Shown here: positions 1 to 11,734 of the stretch, piece after piece
Position numbering within the stretch: position 1 is the stretch's first letter
Layout: the number at the start of each line of letters is the position of its first letter
NCBI GenBank assembly: GCA_043228905.1
Contig: JBHGNT010000010.1
Span: 4,278,001 to 4,342,000, forward strand
DNA length: 64,000 bases
Origin: Azolla caroliniana
Lineage: Eukaryota > Polypodiophyta
Direction: 5' to 3'
Translations under genes and position numbers: made by a program
The notes under the pieces: generated by a model
What the model saw: only the letters and a program-made list of their open reading frames with translations
Database searches by the model: none
What the model was told of the DNA's origin: nothing

Positions 1-627
1 GCTACAAATTTTAAATTATTACAACATTTTGAACATGACATATCCTAGTTAAAGGAGCAAATTACATGCATTTTTTTGGTGACATATCCATGTCAAAAAA
101 TGTAATGCAAATAGTGTCAATCAAATATCTCGGTGGAAAAATAATCCTTGGAAAGGAAATTTGTTGACATATTCTTGGAAAGGAAATTTGTAGGTGGAAA
201 ATAAACGCGCTAAATGGTTGGATTTGAAAGGCAAGGAGCCGTGGTGTAAATGATTACATATGCAAGAAATAAACATAGTACATTGATCTCCAATATAACA
301 GATCTAACTTGTAATGAAGACTTCTTGGTAGTATGATAGAAACGGTGTTCAGATGGTTTTGGTCATTGAAGAATATTCAAATTTTTATGTGCTACATGAG
401 TACATATGAGTGGATACATAGTGTTGTTTGAATGCTTCTTGCGAGAAAAGTTAAAAGTCAAGAAAGATTTTTTTTTACATATGCTCACTTTAATTGTAAA
501 AAATCTTTTAATAACACCACAACACGTGTTAGGTTGACGTAAAATGTCGTTCACTTTTTCATCATTTCGTTTACATAGAAGAATCATAATGTCAAAAAAT
601 TAAACAATCAAAAGAACCCTACGAACA
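1..627. other. AT-rich intergenic DNA, no gene seen
   Basis: The only open frame is a short one without recognisable domains. A short direct repeat of about 14 bp (ggaaaggaaatttg) recurs around 151 and 178. The stretch is the 5' flank of the LINE insertion that begins at 643. Confidence 0.6.
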
Positions 628-642
628 AATAATAATCGATGC

Positions 643-1618
643 CGTGTTGGCTAAAATACCGGTTTTCAGATTAGAATGGGACCCAATGGATTATCAGTGG
701 ACAGACCCTTTTACGGGTAACAAATTTAATTTTTTCCAATATTCTGTACAGTTAGGAAGACATGTGCTTTCAGATATACGAGATGTGACACCGGCTGCTT
801 TTCAATTTTGGAATCAACAAGGTATTACTCCCCAATTCCTGGCAAATTTTTGGGTAGTGTTATGGGCTAGAAAACAGCCACACCAAATATTGCATGTACA
901 GTGGTTGCTTGTACATCGAGCCTTGCCAGTTGGCACATGGCTACATAGGATGGGAGTAGAGTCTACTTGCGCACGATGTCGTTTACAAATGGAAACTCAA
1001 AAACATTGCTTATGGGAATGTATTGAGTCTCAATTGATATGGCAACGTCTCCTTAGAATTTTTGCTAATTATTTCTCCCTGTTGGTTTTCACTTGGGGTA
1101 TGGTGGTTTGGACATCTCTTGTCCGTGATGTATTTCATTATGATAACGAATCAATGGACCATGGATTTTGCACTAATTTTGGAAGAGTACATAAAGTACC
1201 ATTGTTGTCACTACAGTTTACAGGAATACGAAAGGAAGTCCAACCAGTATGGGAGATATTGAGTAGTACCACTATATATCATATTTGGAAGACTAGGTGC
1301 TCTCTTATTTTCCAACAACTGAAAACACCACCGGCCGAATTGGTCTCAAATATTTGGTTAGACATAGTGCATACTTTGAAGGGACAATGGGATGGTATTA
1401 TTGGTGACTCTGATGCTAAGATTGCTCAACGGCATGAGTTTATCACTATATGGAAACCTTCTCCATTCATGACAGCCAACTGTGGTACTCCTTATTGGCA
1501 TTATCAACCTCCGAAATGGTTGTTCCCCCCCCCCAATTACATAGAACTTTGAATCTTGTAAAATGACTATACTAATGACAGGATATTTTTAAAAAAAATA
1601 AATAATAATAATAATAAT
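643..1618 (+). mobile_element. 5'-truncated LINE (non-LTR retrotransposon) insertion
   Basis: The insert is bounded by a direct repeat of up to 15 bp, aataataatcgatgc, at 628-642 and 1619-1633. This is the target-site duplication expected from target-primed reverse transcription. The 3' end carries an A-rich stretch running into a (TAA)n tail at about 1590-1618, and the 5' end starts abruptly inside coding sequence, as in a 5'-truncated LINE copy. Because the tail and the duplication both contain TAA units, the exact 3' boundary may shift by a few bases; the non-repetitive part shared by both sides is tcgatgc. The preserved duplication and uninterrupted frame suggest a fairly recent insertion. 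Confidence 0.85.
644..1552 (+). pseudogene. C-terminal LINE ORF2 fragment with zf-RVT domain
   Basis: This 302-codon open frame starts at the truncation point (there is no genuine ATG, the first codon is GTG) and ends with TGA. Residues about 80-135 match the plant reverse-transcriptase zinc-binding domain (zf-RVT): a WLLVHRALPVGTWLHRMG block, then C-x2-C, then H-x3-W-x-C, then a W further on. That domain lies at the end of plant LINE ORF2 proteins, downstream of the reverse transcriptase. Endonuclease and reverse-transcriptase domains are absent because of truncation, so the product cannot transpose. No internal stop or frameshift is visible. It is unlikely to be a host gene, since the flanks are those of an insertion. 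Confidence 0.8.
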
Positions 1619-1633
1619 AATAATAATCGATGC

Positions 1634-2263
1634 TCTTCCTCAACAACAAAGTATGGATAGAGACAAAACCAAAGGAACACTACCATAAAAACTCAATTTG
1701 TGACCCAATTCAATCTCTCAAGCTTTTCATCACACAAACATTCTCTAGAGATGCCCATGAATATAAAAATATATGTAGTGAACACCAACTAATTGTGGGG
1801 AATTAGTTGGTCTTAGAAGACGTTAATATATATTTCTATCTCTCTCTCTCTCTCTCGACCCCCCGCCACCTGCCCCCCCCAAAAGTAAAACTAAACTTTT
1901 GAAACTGCCTATATGCATTCAACCTTAAATTTTCTGTACATATTTGTATTTTATTCCATGTCTTCCGTAAAAAGTATAGGTAGATGTTTGCACTTCAAGT
2001 GAAGTTTCAGGACAAATGTGGTTATAGATTTCATGTTGCATTATGTGTGTCTATATATACATGTCACATCTTCATAGATATGCATCCACATTAACCTCAA
2101 ACAATTGTGATATACTCCTAAGTCATTGTATCTTCTCTCAACGACCTTCGAACATAGGTAATCTATTGGTTAGGACTCGTGCAATGGTTGTAGCATTACC
2201 ATTTCATTTCTTGGGTATGCTCCATGCAATGGATAGATTCCATTATTGTTTCCCATACTCACA
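1634..2263. other. Intergenic; 3' flank of the galactosyltransferase gene
   Basis: No coding region is supported. It holds a (CT)n microsatellite at about 1838-1856 followed by a C-rich run near 1859-1880. The proximal part probably includes the 3' UTR of the minus-strand gene ending at 2264; I did not identify a specific poly(A) signal. Confidence 0.5.
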
Positions 2264-5200
2264 TCATCTCTCATTGCAACAAATAGGCCCTAATTGTTCT
2301 TGAAGTTTGTTCCATAAGCAAGCCATTTGTTTGGGCTTTTGATAGTGCGCTGTAATATAACCTTCACTACATCCTAAGTTGTTGAACTTTTTATCACTTA
2401 CATAATATACTTCATTATTTTGCTTCTTGTATGCTTGAATCCAAATTCCCATTGAGACATCCTCTAGCTTGAATAACTACATAAAATACAAAGTTAAATA
2501 AAAGGAACGTTGGATTTCTCTTCAAAGGATAGAATTTGAAGTTTAGGTACCTTTAGTCTCTGTCTATAATGAGAGTCTACAACAAATCGAGCTATATCTG
2601 CCGAAATAATATATCCTGGACCCATAGCCCATGGCGGGTAAGAAGGGTCGGGCCATTCCTGTAGCAATAACACTATAGTTACAAAATGTAAACCTCTAAT
2701 GTAAATTTGATCTCTTTATATTCTTTTACACCTTTGTGTAGTGATGAATAATGATGTTTCAAAGAACACGAGGAATCATGGTAAGTAGTCTTGATGGTTT
2801 GACCTTGAAGAGTTACAATGTTTGGGGATTATGAATGAACTAATTATCGAGAGAACATTGAATGGAGTGTTTCTAATGGATACCCTAAAATCATTGTAAA
2901 TCCAAACATGTGTATGCATACATACATGTGCAAATTGAAATAAATTTTTAAGGAAATGTTTCCGGTTTTTACCCTATGATCAACGTAAACTTTCACTCAT
3001 TAACTCCCCTATCTAGTTGTTATCTTATCCCTTTTTCACATTCTTATCCCCCCTAGAGATGAATAAAAGGTATATCATATATGTCCTCGATTAGCAAATT
3101 CCTTCTCTAGTTACTCTATAAGCATTCTATCAACATTTAGAATTAAATCATGTAAATGTGTTCAACTCGAAAATCTAATAGACTCTTAAAATTCACATGA
3201 ATGAAGATGGCGGCTTTTCTTACATCTGTACTTATATACCATTTATCTGTAGGGTCTCGGCGTGGTTGGTTGTTGTATTCTATTGAACCATATAGAAGCC
3301 CTTTGCTCTTTCTTGTGTTTCTCAAACCTCTAAGCACTTCATCAACTCTCACAAAGGTGTCATCGTCGGTTTTCATAATATAATTTGGACGCATTTTCTC
3401 AACCTGAAACACAAGTGTGTTTGAAGAAATGGGTCAATGAAAAAAAAAACACTTACTCATAACGGAGAATTCTTCATCATGGAAATGACACTAGGAATCG
3501 TACCCCAAAAATGCATATGGCGATGGTCTTAAGTGTAATCAATTCGTAGTAGTCAACAAATGGCATGAGTTGAATGTCCCCATATCTCAATGCTTCTCTC
3601 CAAATCTCATCGTTTACTTGTTTGTTCGAGTGCTACAAAGATTAGTTAAAAATATCCCATTCAATCAACAAATGTCTCTCCATCTCTCTCTAGAACTAAG
3701 ATTAGAAAACTAAAGACACGGTGTGTCAAGACTAAACTTTACAGGTGTGTTAACTAGTACGAATCGGCAACGGTTCGGTTTTGGCTTAACCTGTTTTGCC
3801 TTGTCCAAACCAAACTAGTTAAGCCTAAACCAGTTTGGGGGTTTCCAAACCTGAACCGAACCGGTTCCTAAACCGGTTTAGATTAACCGGTTTGGCTAAG
3901 CCAATTAAGCCATAACCGGCTTGGTAACTGGTTTGAGCAATCCCAAACCGAGCTCAAGCCTAACCCGAACCAAACCGAACCACCAAACCATTTTTAAACG
4001 GTTTGACGGTTCGGTTTAGGCTTGAGTCGAGCCATTGCCAATTCCTGTTAACTAGAACAAAAACGTTGGTACCTGCCCAACAAAAAAACGCACGGTGACC
4101 TTCCCAGAGCGTACAACTTCATATTGCATCCACGATCGTCGAACCGCCATCCGCCTATCGAAATTATTGGCAGTCGAAAACACACCAATGAAGAGCTCAT
4201 TCATTTTCTTGTGGGGCAACCTAGGTGCTTTGAGTAGCTCTAAGCCAACTTGAGAGATGTCCTCCGAAGTCGGAAGGCCAGTGGACAAGATCGAGGTTGG
4301 TGTTACACTTCCTTTCAATCTCACTCTCGTAACCAACGATGGTTTCAAGTTCTGAACCCAAGAGAAACAATAATGAGAACTCTAAGGGAGGGGTATGGGG
4401 TATGTTAGTGGATATCAAGAAAGTTTAAGCATCCTCATTCAATCGTCCCGACTTGAACTTGAATGGCATGCATGCATTCATTTGTTCCACTAGGACAAGG
4501 GCACGTTGGTAAATCTTCGGAAACTTACTTAGGGATGTATGTGGGTAGATTTAACTACAAAAGAGAGTTCCTCAGAGTATACCTGCCTGTATGCATAGGA
4601 AGTGATATGTTTCCCATTGATGGTCATGTGGAATCCTTCCCATCCCACCCACAAAGTTGCGGCAAAAGGCGAGCCCTCTACGAACGGGAACCGCTCCTTT
4701 GTATTACTACTTCTACTCGGCAATTTGCGTGTCCCGGCTCTCGTCACAACATTGTCCCCAACTTCCTGCGCGAGCCCGACAATCTTACCATTACAAGGTT
4801 CCATATCATCCACTGCTGCATGAAAGACCCAAAGGAGAAACAACGGACAAAAACTTAGAACAACACGGCTAAAACCTAAAAGAGATGCATGTGTGCATGT
4901 GTGCGTGTGTGCGCTTTGGATGATCGATCGGGTGCAAATGGGGCCGGAAAAATTGTGATACTAAGATCAGACATATTTTGCACGGTGCGAAAAATCTCAA
5001 GATAACTTCTTGTGATACATATGTGGGCATGTGTGTGAAGATAACTTCTTGTGATACATATGTGGGCATGTGTGTGTGTGTATGCTCAGATTAGTAGAGG
5101 GGTGATGTGGTGATGGTGATGGTGATGGTGATGGTGATGGTGGACATATGTGTGTAATGTATGTGTAGCGTGTGTTTGTGTGTTTGAAGCTTCTTCTTGT

Positions 5201-6368
5201 GGTATGATGCTTACCTTTTCTCAGATTAGTTGAGGGATGATGGTGATGGTGATGGTGATGGTGATGGTGATGGTGGACATGTGTGTGTAGTGTGTGTTTG
5301 AAATTTCTTATTGTGGTATGATGCTTTACCTTTCCTCAGATTAGTAGAGGGTTGATGTGGTGATGGTGATGATGATGATGATGGTGGTGGACATCTTTGT
5401 TCATCTGCTCCCCAACCATGATCACTTGTCCATGTGTTCTGGATGATCATGGGGCCATGATGGTGGTGGCTATGGTGTCCCTGCAATGTCACATTGAAGT
5501 GCAGAATGATGGGAGCTTCTTCTTCTTCTTCTTCTTCTTCTTCTTCTTCTTCTTGATGATGATGATGATCCATGTCTCCACCATCTCCCAGAAGATCAAT
5601 CGCAAAACCACCATCTCCCCCTGCAATGGCCACAATTGTGATGGAAGAATCCACTACCAATCCACATGGTATCTGTAGATCTTCCATCCTCCCATGGCTT
5701 CTTGTGCCACTCTGATTGAGCATTGAGCATACAGAGGAAGGGCACTTCTTCATCTCCATTGCCTTTCTTGCATCGTTATCATCGGCGGAGTGTCCATGGC
5801 CCTTTTTCTTCTTCCCTCGCTGCTGCCTCTGCTCTTCCATGAACTCTAGCCAGTACTTTTCGGCCTCTTTCATGGCTTGCTTTGCTTTGGGAAAGCAATC
5901 AGGGCGAGAGAGAACAGGCGCCATATACTTCCACAGAGAGAGGGCAGAACTGGACCTTTCTTCTTCTTCTTCTTCTTCTTCGTTGTCTCGTGGCGATGGT
6001 GATAATGATGGTGATGAAGATGGCGATGTGTTTGTTGATGATGGTAATCCTTGCCTCACCATCATCTCTGAGCGAACCAAATGGATCCACCTGGTTGCTT
6101 CAGAAGCCGCTGCAGCTCTGTCTCTGAGATAACTCTCTGCATGTGGATATGGCAGCATAAGATCAATTTGTGAGCTCCTGGGGAAGAAGAAGAGATTCAA
6201 GGGCATGGAGCCATGAGCTTCAAGCAAAGTGGTGTGATATGATGAGAGGGGGCCTTGGAAGAGATTGAAGGAGATAACAACTGTGAACACGAACAGTATG
6301 AGGAGAACACCAAGCCATTTCTTCATCTGAAACACTGGGAAGCAATCAAACCATCCCTTCCATTTCAT
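2264..6368 (-). CDS. Hydroxyproline O-galactosyltransferase (GALT2-6 type), galectin + GT31
   Basis: Seven exons by GT/AG and phase: 6368-5330, 4815-4583, 4351-4073, 3632-3504, 3403-3224, 2658-2551, 2476-2264, giving 726 aa. It is a type II Golgi protein: a short basic N-terminus, then a hydrophobic anchor at about residues 18-37. A galectin-like carbohydrate-binding domain follows (about 200-420, including [15 protein letters not shown] and the exon 2 block RFPFVEG...GWEGFHM). The C-terminal half is a GT31 beta-1,3-galactosyltransferase domain: [25 protein letters not shown], DxD motif TDDDTF (573-575), [18 protein letters not shown] and [11 protein letters not shown]. Family members add the first galactose to hydroxyproline of arabinogalactan proteins. 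Oddities are poly-Glu and poly-His tracts inside the galectin domain, a tandem NAG acceptor at exon 2 (GCAGCAG, 4819-4813), and a MITE in intron 3. A second in-frame Met (residue 15) directly before the anchor could also be the start. Family assignment is strong; choosing among GALT2-6 is not possible by eye. Confidence 0.9.
3758..4047. mobile_element. hAT-type MITE in intron 3 of the galactosyltransferase gene
   Basis: A 290-bp insert is flanked by a perfect 8-bp direct repeat ttaactag (3750-3757 and 4048-4055), the length typical of hAT elements. Its ends are imperfect inverted repeats: TACGAATCGGCAACGG at the left and, read inward, CAGGAATTGGCAATGG at the right, 12 of 16 matching. The interior is dense in AACCGAACC/GGTTCGGTT subterminal motifs shared with the hAT element at 39578-44489. 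It has no coding capacity. On the gene's strand it begins only about 17 bp after the exon 3 splice donor. Confidence 0.85.
5082..5400. repeat. Triplicated exon 1 tail / splice-donor segment
   Basis: Three tandem-like copies of roughly 110-130 bp share ctcagattagt(t/a)gagggNtgatg followed by a gatggt run: about 5086-5150, 5219-5280 and 5336-5395. The copy at 5330 is the one used as the exon 1 donor (AAAG|GTAAAG). The middle copy has an even better donor (AAAAG|GTAAGC), but the reading frame meets a stop just before it. The third has lost the donor. The copies also share the downstream tgtgtgtaNtgtgtgtttg stretch. Confidence 0.75.
5516..5554. repeat. Coding (GAA)n trinucleotide repeat, poly-Glu tract
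   Basis: An uninterrupted TTC run on the plus strand is read as GAA on the minus strand and encodes about 12 consecutive Glu residues within the galectin domain. It lies next to a His run encoded by (CAT)n at about 5555-5572. A second, shorter Glu run is encoded at about 5958-5982. Such tracts are prone to length change. Confidence 0.85.
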
Positions 6369-6370
6369 TT

Positions 6371-6650
6371 TAGGGTTTGGTGCAGGAATTATTATGGAAT
6401 TGGAGACAGAATTTGCGAGGCTTTTTTAGGGTTTGGTGTAGGAATTATTATGGTATTGGAGACAGAATTTGTGAGGCTTTTTTAGGGTTTGGTGTAGGAA
6501 TTATTATGGTATTGGAGACAGAATTTGTGAGGCTTTTTTAGGGTTTGGTGTAGGAATTATTATGGTATTGGAGACAGAATTTGTGAGGCTTTTTTAGGGT
6601 TTGGTGCAGGAATTATTATGGTATTGGAGACAGAATTTGTGAAGCTTGCA
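6371..6650. repeat. Five-copy 56-bp tandem repeat with telo-box, at the gene start
   Basis: The units start with tagggtttggtg at 6371, 6427, 6483, 6539 and 6595, a constant 56-bp period, and are nearly identical (first and last copies have tgcagg where the middle ones have tgtagg). Each holds ttagggttt, the reverse complement of the plant telo-box AAACCCTAA, a motif known from promoters of growth-related genes. The array directly abuts the galactosyltransferase start codon (6368-6366), so it must lie in its 5' UTR or core promoter. A regulatory role is inference. Confidence 0.85.
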
Positions 6651-9600
6651 AATAATGGCTTCTTAAAGTTATACTATCTATATGCATCCCATCCCACCCC
6701 ACCTTCCTTTCCCTTTTAAGATTCAGTCAAAATCTAACCAGGGCCTCTGGTTTGTATTGAAGAAAAAGGGGGATTCAATCACTGCTTTGACTGAAATTTG
6801 CACTGGGAATGTTACTGTATGCATGCATGCATTACACATACATATACATACATACATACATATTAGCAATTTGTAGGTGTGTGATCTAGCACAAACTTTA
6901 TGGTCTGCAGCTTCAATCTGGTAAGGTGTGTGACATGTGTGGGTGTGTCTGTATAATCTGGCACAAAGCTATGGCTTTTAGCTGCAATTTGGTAATGTAT
7001 AGGCATATGCATATGCATCTATACCTATGTGAATGTGCGTATAATATGACACAAAGCTATGGCTTTTAGTTTCCAATGTCCATATATATATATAATCTAC
7101 CTATCTATATAGAGATATATCATATGCATATATACATATATATATATATATACATGTGTGTGGGCAATATACATTATTTGGATAATTTCTTTACAAAGAA
7201 AGAAAGAAAGAAAGGGGTTGGTTCATTTCAGCTTTCACTTTCAGAGCATCCCTCTGTTTTTTCTCACATCTGACAAGAAAGCCAGATGACCAAGCCATAA
7301 GGGTAGAATTTTCATGGCACCTCAAAAAGAGAGAGATAGAGATAAGGGAGAAGGGGGAGGGGGGGGTATCAGTTCAATTCATTCAGTCAATCAAGTCATT
7401 GAGTCTTGCTTGGAAATGGTCTATGGAATCTCTTACCAACTAAAGTTATGCTATTACTAGACTTTATGCTATTATTAGGCATTTGCATGCCCAGATATAG
7501 ATATATATATAGTATTTATTGATTTCACACACAGAAAGACATGAGAGATAGCATGAGAGTTCAAGAGTAGCAAACAAAACACATTGAATTGTGTATGTAA
7601 GTCCACAACAAATCTCTCATGACACACACCAATTCAACATTGTTTAGTGAAAGGAATCTGGTATGTATATTGAAACCAAGTAGCCAGACCATTAACACTA
7701 GACTATCATATAAAAAGGAGATGTAAAGAGCCACACATCAACATCCTTGTGGCTTGACCATTGATTTATGATCTCATGAGAAAGAACTTTAATGTAATGT
7801 TGAACTCTTCTTCTTCTTGTTCTTCTTGTTCTTCTTGTTCTTCTTCTTCTCCAAAAAATAATGTTGAACTCTTAGGATTCATGAAAGCACGAATAGGTTG
7901 ATACACAAATATGACATGTAATTTGGATTTAAACACATAGGTCTTGAAACCATATGCAAGAAAGTGGGAAATTTTGCGACGTTCATGATATACAACAAAT
8001 GAAATGAAGTTTGTCTTTTGATAAGGGGAAGAACTTTTGTGGTGGAGCAAAGGTGGTTTCACTTTCAATCTCACATTGATCACCATTAAAATAATAAATT
8101 AATGTTAGTGCTTAGTTAAACTTCATACCAAAGTAGAGATTGATGTGTGGTAATGTCATCGACATCTTAGCCTTGACAATCTCTACAGATGATATCGATG
8201 GATTGATTATTATTTAACTAAACACTCATGTCAAGGCCTCATATTTAGAACCTTGCCTTAAAGTTGCTTGCTTACCTTGTGTCTTCATTTTATGAAAGCT
8301 AGATTCCCAAACAATGAGAATCTGTTTTTTACAAAGCATGGTTTAAAAACTCAGTGGAGGAGGATTACCTAAAGATAATCACAATTTAAAACACTATGCT
8401 TGTTTTCAAAACTTCCGATATATGCTTGGATAACCTTGAGGAACCTTGTAGAAAAAAAGGAACCAATATCAACAAATTATGCATCTAATTACCCTTGTTT
8501 AGAATATCTATACAAACTTATAATCAATTATGCATCTAATAAGAACTTGAATAGTTGGGGATACAATTTACAAACACACGAATACATCTATGTATGTTAT
8601 GTGGAACACTAGAGGATCAAAATATATATTTAAAGCACATTTCCCCGTAGGGGGCAACACTACTTAAACCTTAGAGTATTGTAGTTTTAATGTTCACTAC
8701 CAAGTCCTGAGGAGTGTTCTTCATCACTGTGGTTAGTTGTGGGATTGGAGGACTTCATTGCCTAATGTCAAAGTCACATCATTCTTCAACACACGAAAGC
8801 GCATACCTCTCCACTTCACACAATTATGGAATCCTCAAAGTTTATTGAATCAAACTACAATTAGTTACACAATTTAGTTGTACAACTAATCACTATGCAA
8901 ACTAAATAATATGGATGTCTTAATTGATATATATTTACTACATAAGAAACAAATGAGGCTTCCCAAATAAATAGATAGTAAATAAATAAACATGTATCTC
9001 TCTATTAACTAGTATGGAAAAGCTACATTGTCGAAAATGACACTTAGTGAATCCAAAAGAGAGAATGAGTACCAAAAGGTAGTCCCAAAGTTGGGGCACC
9101 AGAACACCATTTTTTACAATAGAGCTTTTGCCCTTTTTTTCAACAAAAAAAATGCTACCCATTAGTTAGGAAGAAATACCCGAGGTATCATATGCACAAG
9201 AGCTTTTACCCTTTTATATAAGTTGAAAAAAAACTAAAGGATCCCTTTCACATTTCAATCCCATTGGCCATTTGTCAATCTTATCTAATAAAGGGTAGCT
9301 CCCACTAATCTGGCACACACTAATAACTACACTAAGAGCTCATATATGAGCGGATTGATGGTACTAATGATGTGCAAAACTAATGAGGCTGAATTTTCAA
9401 AAGCGATGGTGTACTACACCAATGGCCGCATCAAATGGAATGGATGTACTATGGAAGTATGAAGTACCCAAATGGTTGTTCCCCCCTCCCATTAGATGAT
9501 CAAGGGGCATGAAAGACATGGCATGTGGGATAGTGAAGTAGGTGATGTGCATGAAAGGATGGCTAGAGCCATATGTGAAAGTGTAAGATAAATAAGCGAG

Positions 9601-11734
9601 ATCTCTTTGTAGGATAGGATAGTCTTGGCTCGGCCGACCCGAGAAAGGGATCGAGTTTGTGTATATTTTAACTAAAGGAGTATATTCTTTTTTGGTAAAA
9701 ATAAAAGGGTAGCTCCCCACAAATTACAATATGGCCATGTTTCTTACATACATTTGGCCTATGGCCAATATTTTAGATCGGAAATACTATGCCTTATTTA
9801 GGGTTGTTAAAACTAGTGAACCCTTTCACAATATCTAAGCTTGTTTTCTCTTTATTTTTGTGTTGGGAGTGGTCCTGTTTTGTGCAAGAAAACATTGTCT
9901 AAAAATGAAAACTACTAGTTGCTTATTTCAAATCTCCAAGATAATGTTATCTATCCTTTTCTCTACTTTTCTATTCAGTAACAATTTAGTTACGTCCCAC
10001 TCAAGCAATTGGATAAATACTTGAAAGTTGACATTACCCACTTGTATGTAAAATATTTGGAACGTTGGATGTCTCCATCATTGTGTGAGAATATCTATCG
10101 GTAGTGGTTGTGAGTTATATGGTGTGCATATTAGACCTCTATCCAATGGAAATGGGAAATTCACCTCCATGCATAATGCACTTGTACCTTGTAGGATTCC
10201 GTTTGTGTTCCCGTGGTTGGGTTCTTGTTTTTGGTGACTATTCTTCATTTTGTTACATAGGTGTTATATAGGATTCACTAGGTTTTCTACTTATTGTCCC
10301 CATAAGAAATGAATGTTAATGTTTTGCCATAGTGTCGTGTGTGTCATGATTTCTTTTAGTATCTACAAAATATGTTTTCCTTGTGTTCCTCCCATCTTTG
10401 TTTGTCATGGTTGACTCATTGATTGATTATGACTCAAACATTAGGTTATATGACTTCATTAAATAGTGTAATGCTTCCTTAACCAATATCTACATTCATA
10501 CTGAATCTAATTCCTTGCTAATACTAAAATCAAATTCCTAAATTAATCATATTTTGTAAGCTCCTTGAAGATGGTCACATCATTCACATTCTATTTTCAT
10601 GTCATGTCTATGATCGTCAAGTTCTTGCCACAAGCCCTTTAGTTCATTCACATATTTAGTTACAACTCAACTACCATGTTTTTTCAAGCAAGGTTCTAGC
10701 CCTTATCTAATACACTAGGCTGCAGCTCAAGCCTTTGAATAGTATAGCGACTTGTAGTTTTCCTAGATCTCTTCAACCAATTTGACATGTAGTAGTCTCA
10801 ATAGATTGCATCATAGGGATACTATTAGATTTAAATATGTCAAATAAATGTGTAACTTGCTAAGAGGAACTTGGAACGAAGGGCTGAATGTTACAGGTCT
10901 ATGAAGTCTGAGGACAACTAGGATGGCAAGATAAAAAACAGAAAGGGCTTGACTATACATCCTAAACAAAGGTGGCTCAAGCAAAGGCTTAACCAATAAG
11001 AGTAGACAGTGAAAGCTATGAAATCTGAGGACAACTAGGATGGCAATATAAAACAGAAAGGATTTGGCTACATATTCTAAACAAAGGTGACTTAACAGTG
11101 AAGCCTTCGTCAATAAGAGTAGACAGTGAAAGCTACCACATCTGAAAAAACTGAATTGGTGATGAAGGCAGAATTCTATATAGCTATGCAAATGGAGGCT
11201 TTCAGCAATGAAAGTCACATGCTACAAAAGCAGCTTTCAACAATTACAAGAAGCTTCCTTTGTTGAAAGCTCTAATACTATATAGAAGAACAGAGGATGA
11301 AAAGATATATCTAGCTTCATTTTCCTTCATTTCTGTCGTGGAAGTAATACTCTTTTATACAAGAAAACTTTTGTCTAATTGTAGAGCCTCTTAGTAGCTT
11401 AGTTCAAAACTTAAATCTGACGTTACCTTCCCATTAGTTTTCTTCCTTTTTTGTTTAGTAATGTTTTGCTTACGCAATGTGTGCTCTGCACAACATGTAT
11501 GTTTCACAGATAAAACAATGCTGATTGCTTGTTGCTTATTATAGTCTACAATCATTTACATTCACATCCACCAAGTACATCAAAAATTAATTCCCTAATG
11601 AGAGTTCCTTATCCGATTCTACTAGTTTTCACAATAATGATGTACAACATGGCATGTGATGTCAACATGACAAATCTGACATACCAACAGACTTCAGAGA
11701 TGCAATTCCTAATTCATCCTCGCCGTTTAATTGA
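6651..11734. other. Intergenic region with simple repeats, no gene supported
   Basis: Contents seen: short CATA/TA-rich microsatellites at about 6835-6865, 7078-7155 and 7495-7515, an aaag run near 7195, and a ttcttcttgttc run near 7805-7850. A tandem pair of about 120 bp (gaggacaactaggatggcaa...) lies at about 10909-11145 and makes a 135-codon open frame on the minus strand that I regard as chance. The minus-strand open frame at 9397-9720 has no recognisable domain. The last few hundred bases before 11735 probably include the 3' UTR of the TOM1-like gene. Confidence 0.6.

Noticed and set aside
5716-6132. Plus-strand 138-codon open frame with a Ser-rich tract
   Set aside because: It is antisense to exon 1 of the galactosyltransferase and reflects its poly-Glu codons.
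9397-9720. Minus-strand 107-codon open frame
   Set aside because: No domain, no splice context and ordinary AT-rich surroundings; treated as chance.
10811-11218. Minus-strand 135-codon open frame with repeated Leu-rich segments
   Set aside because: It follows a tandem duplication of about 120 bp in likely 3' flanking DNA; no domain and no homologous family recognised.
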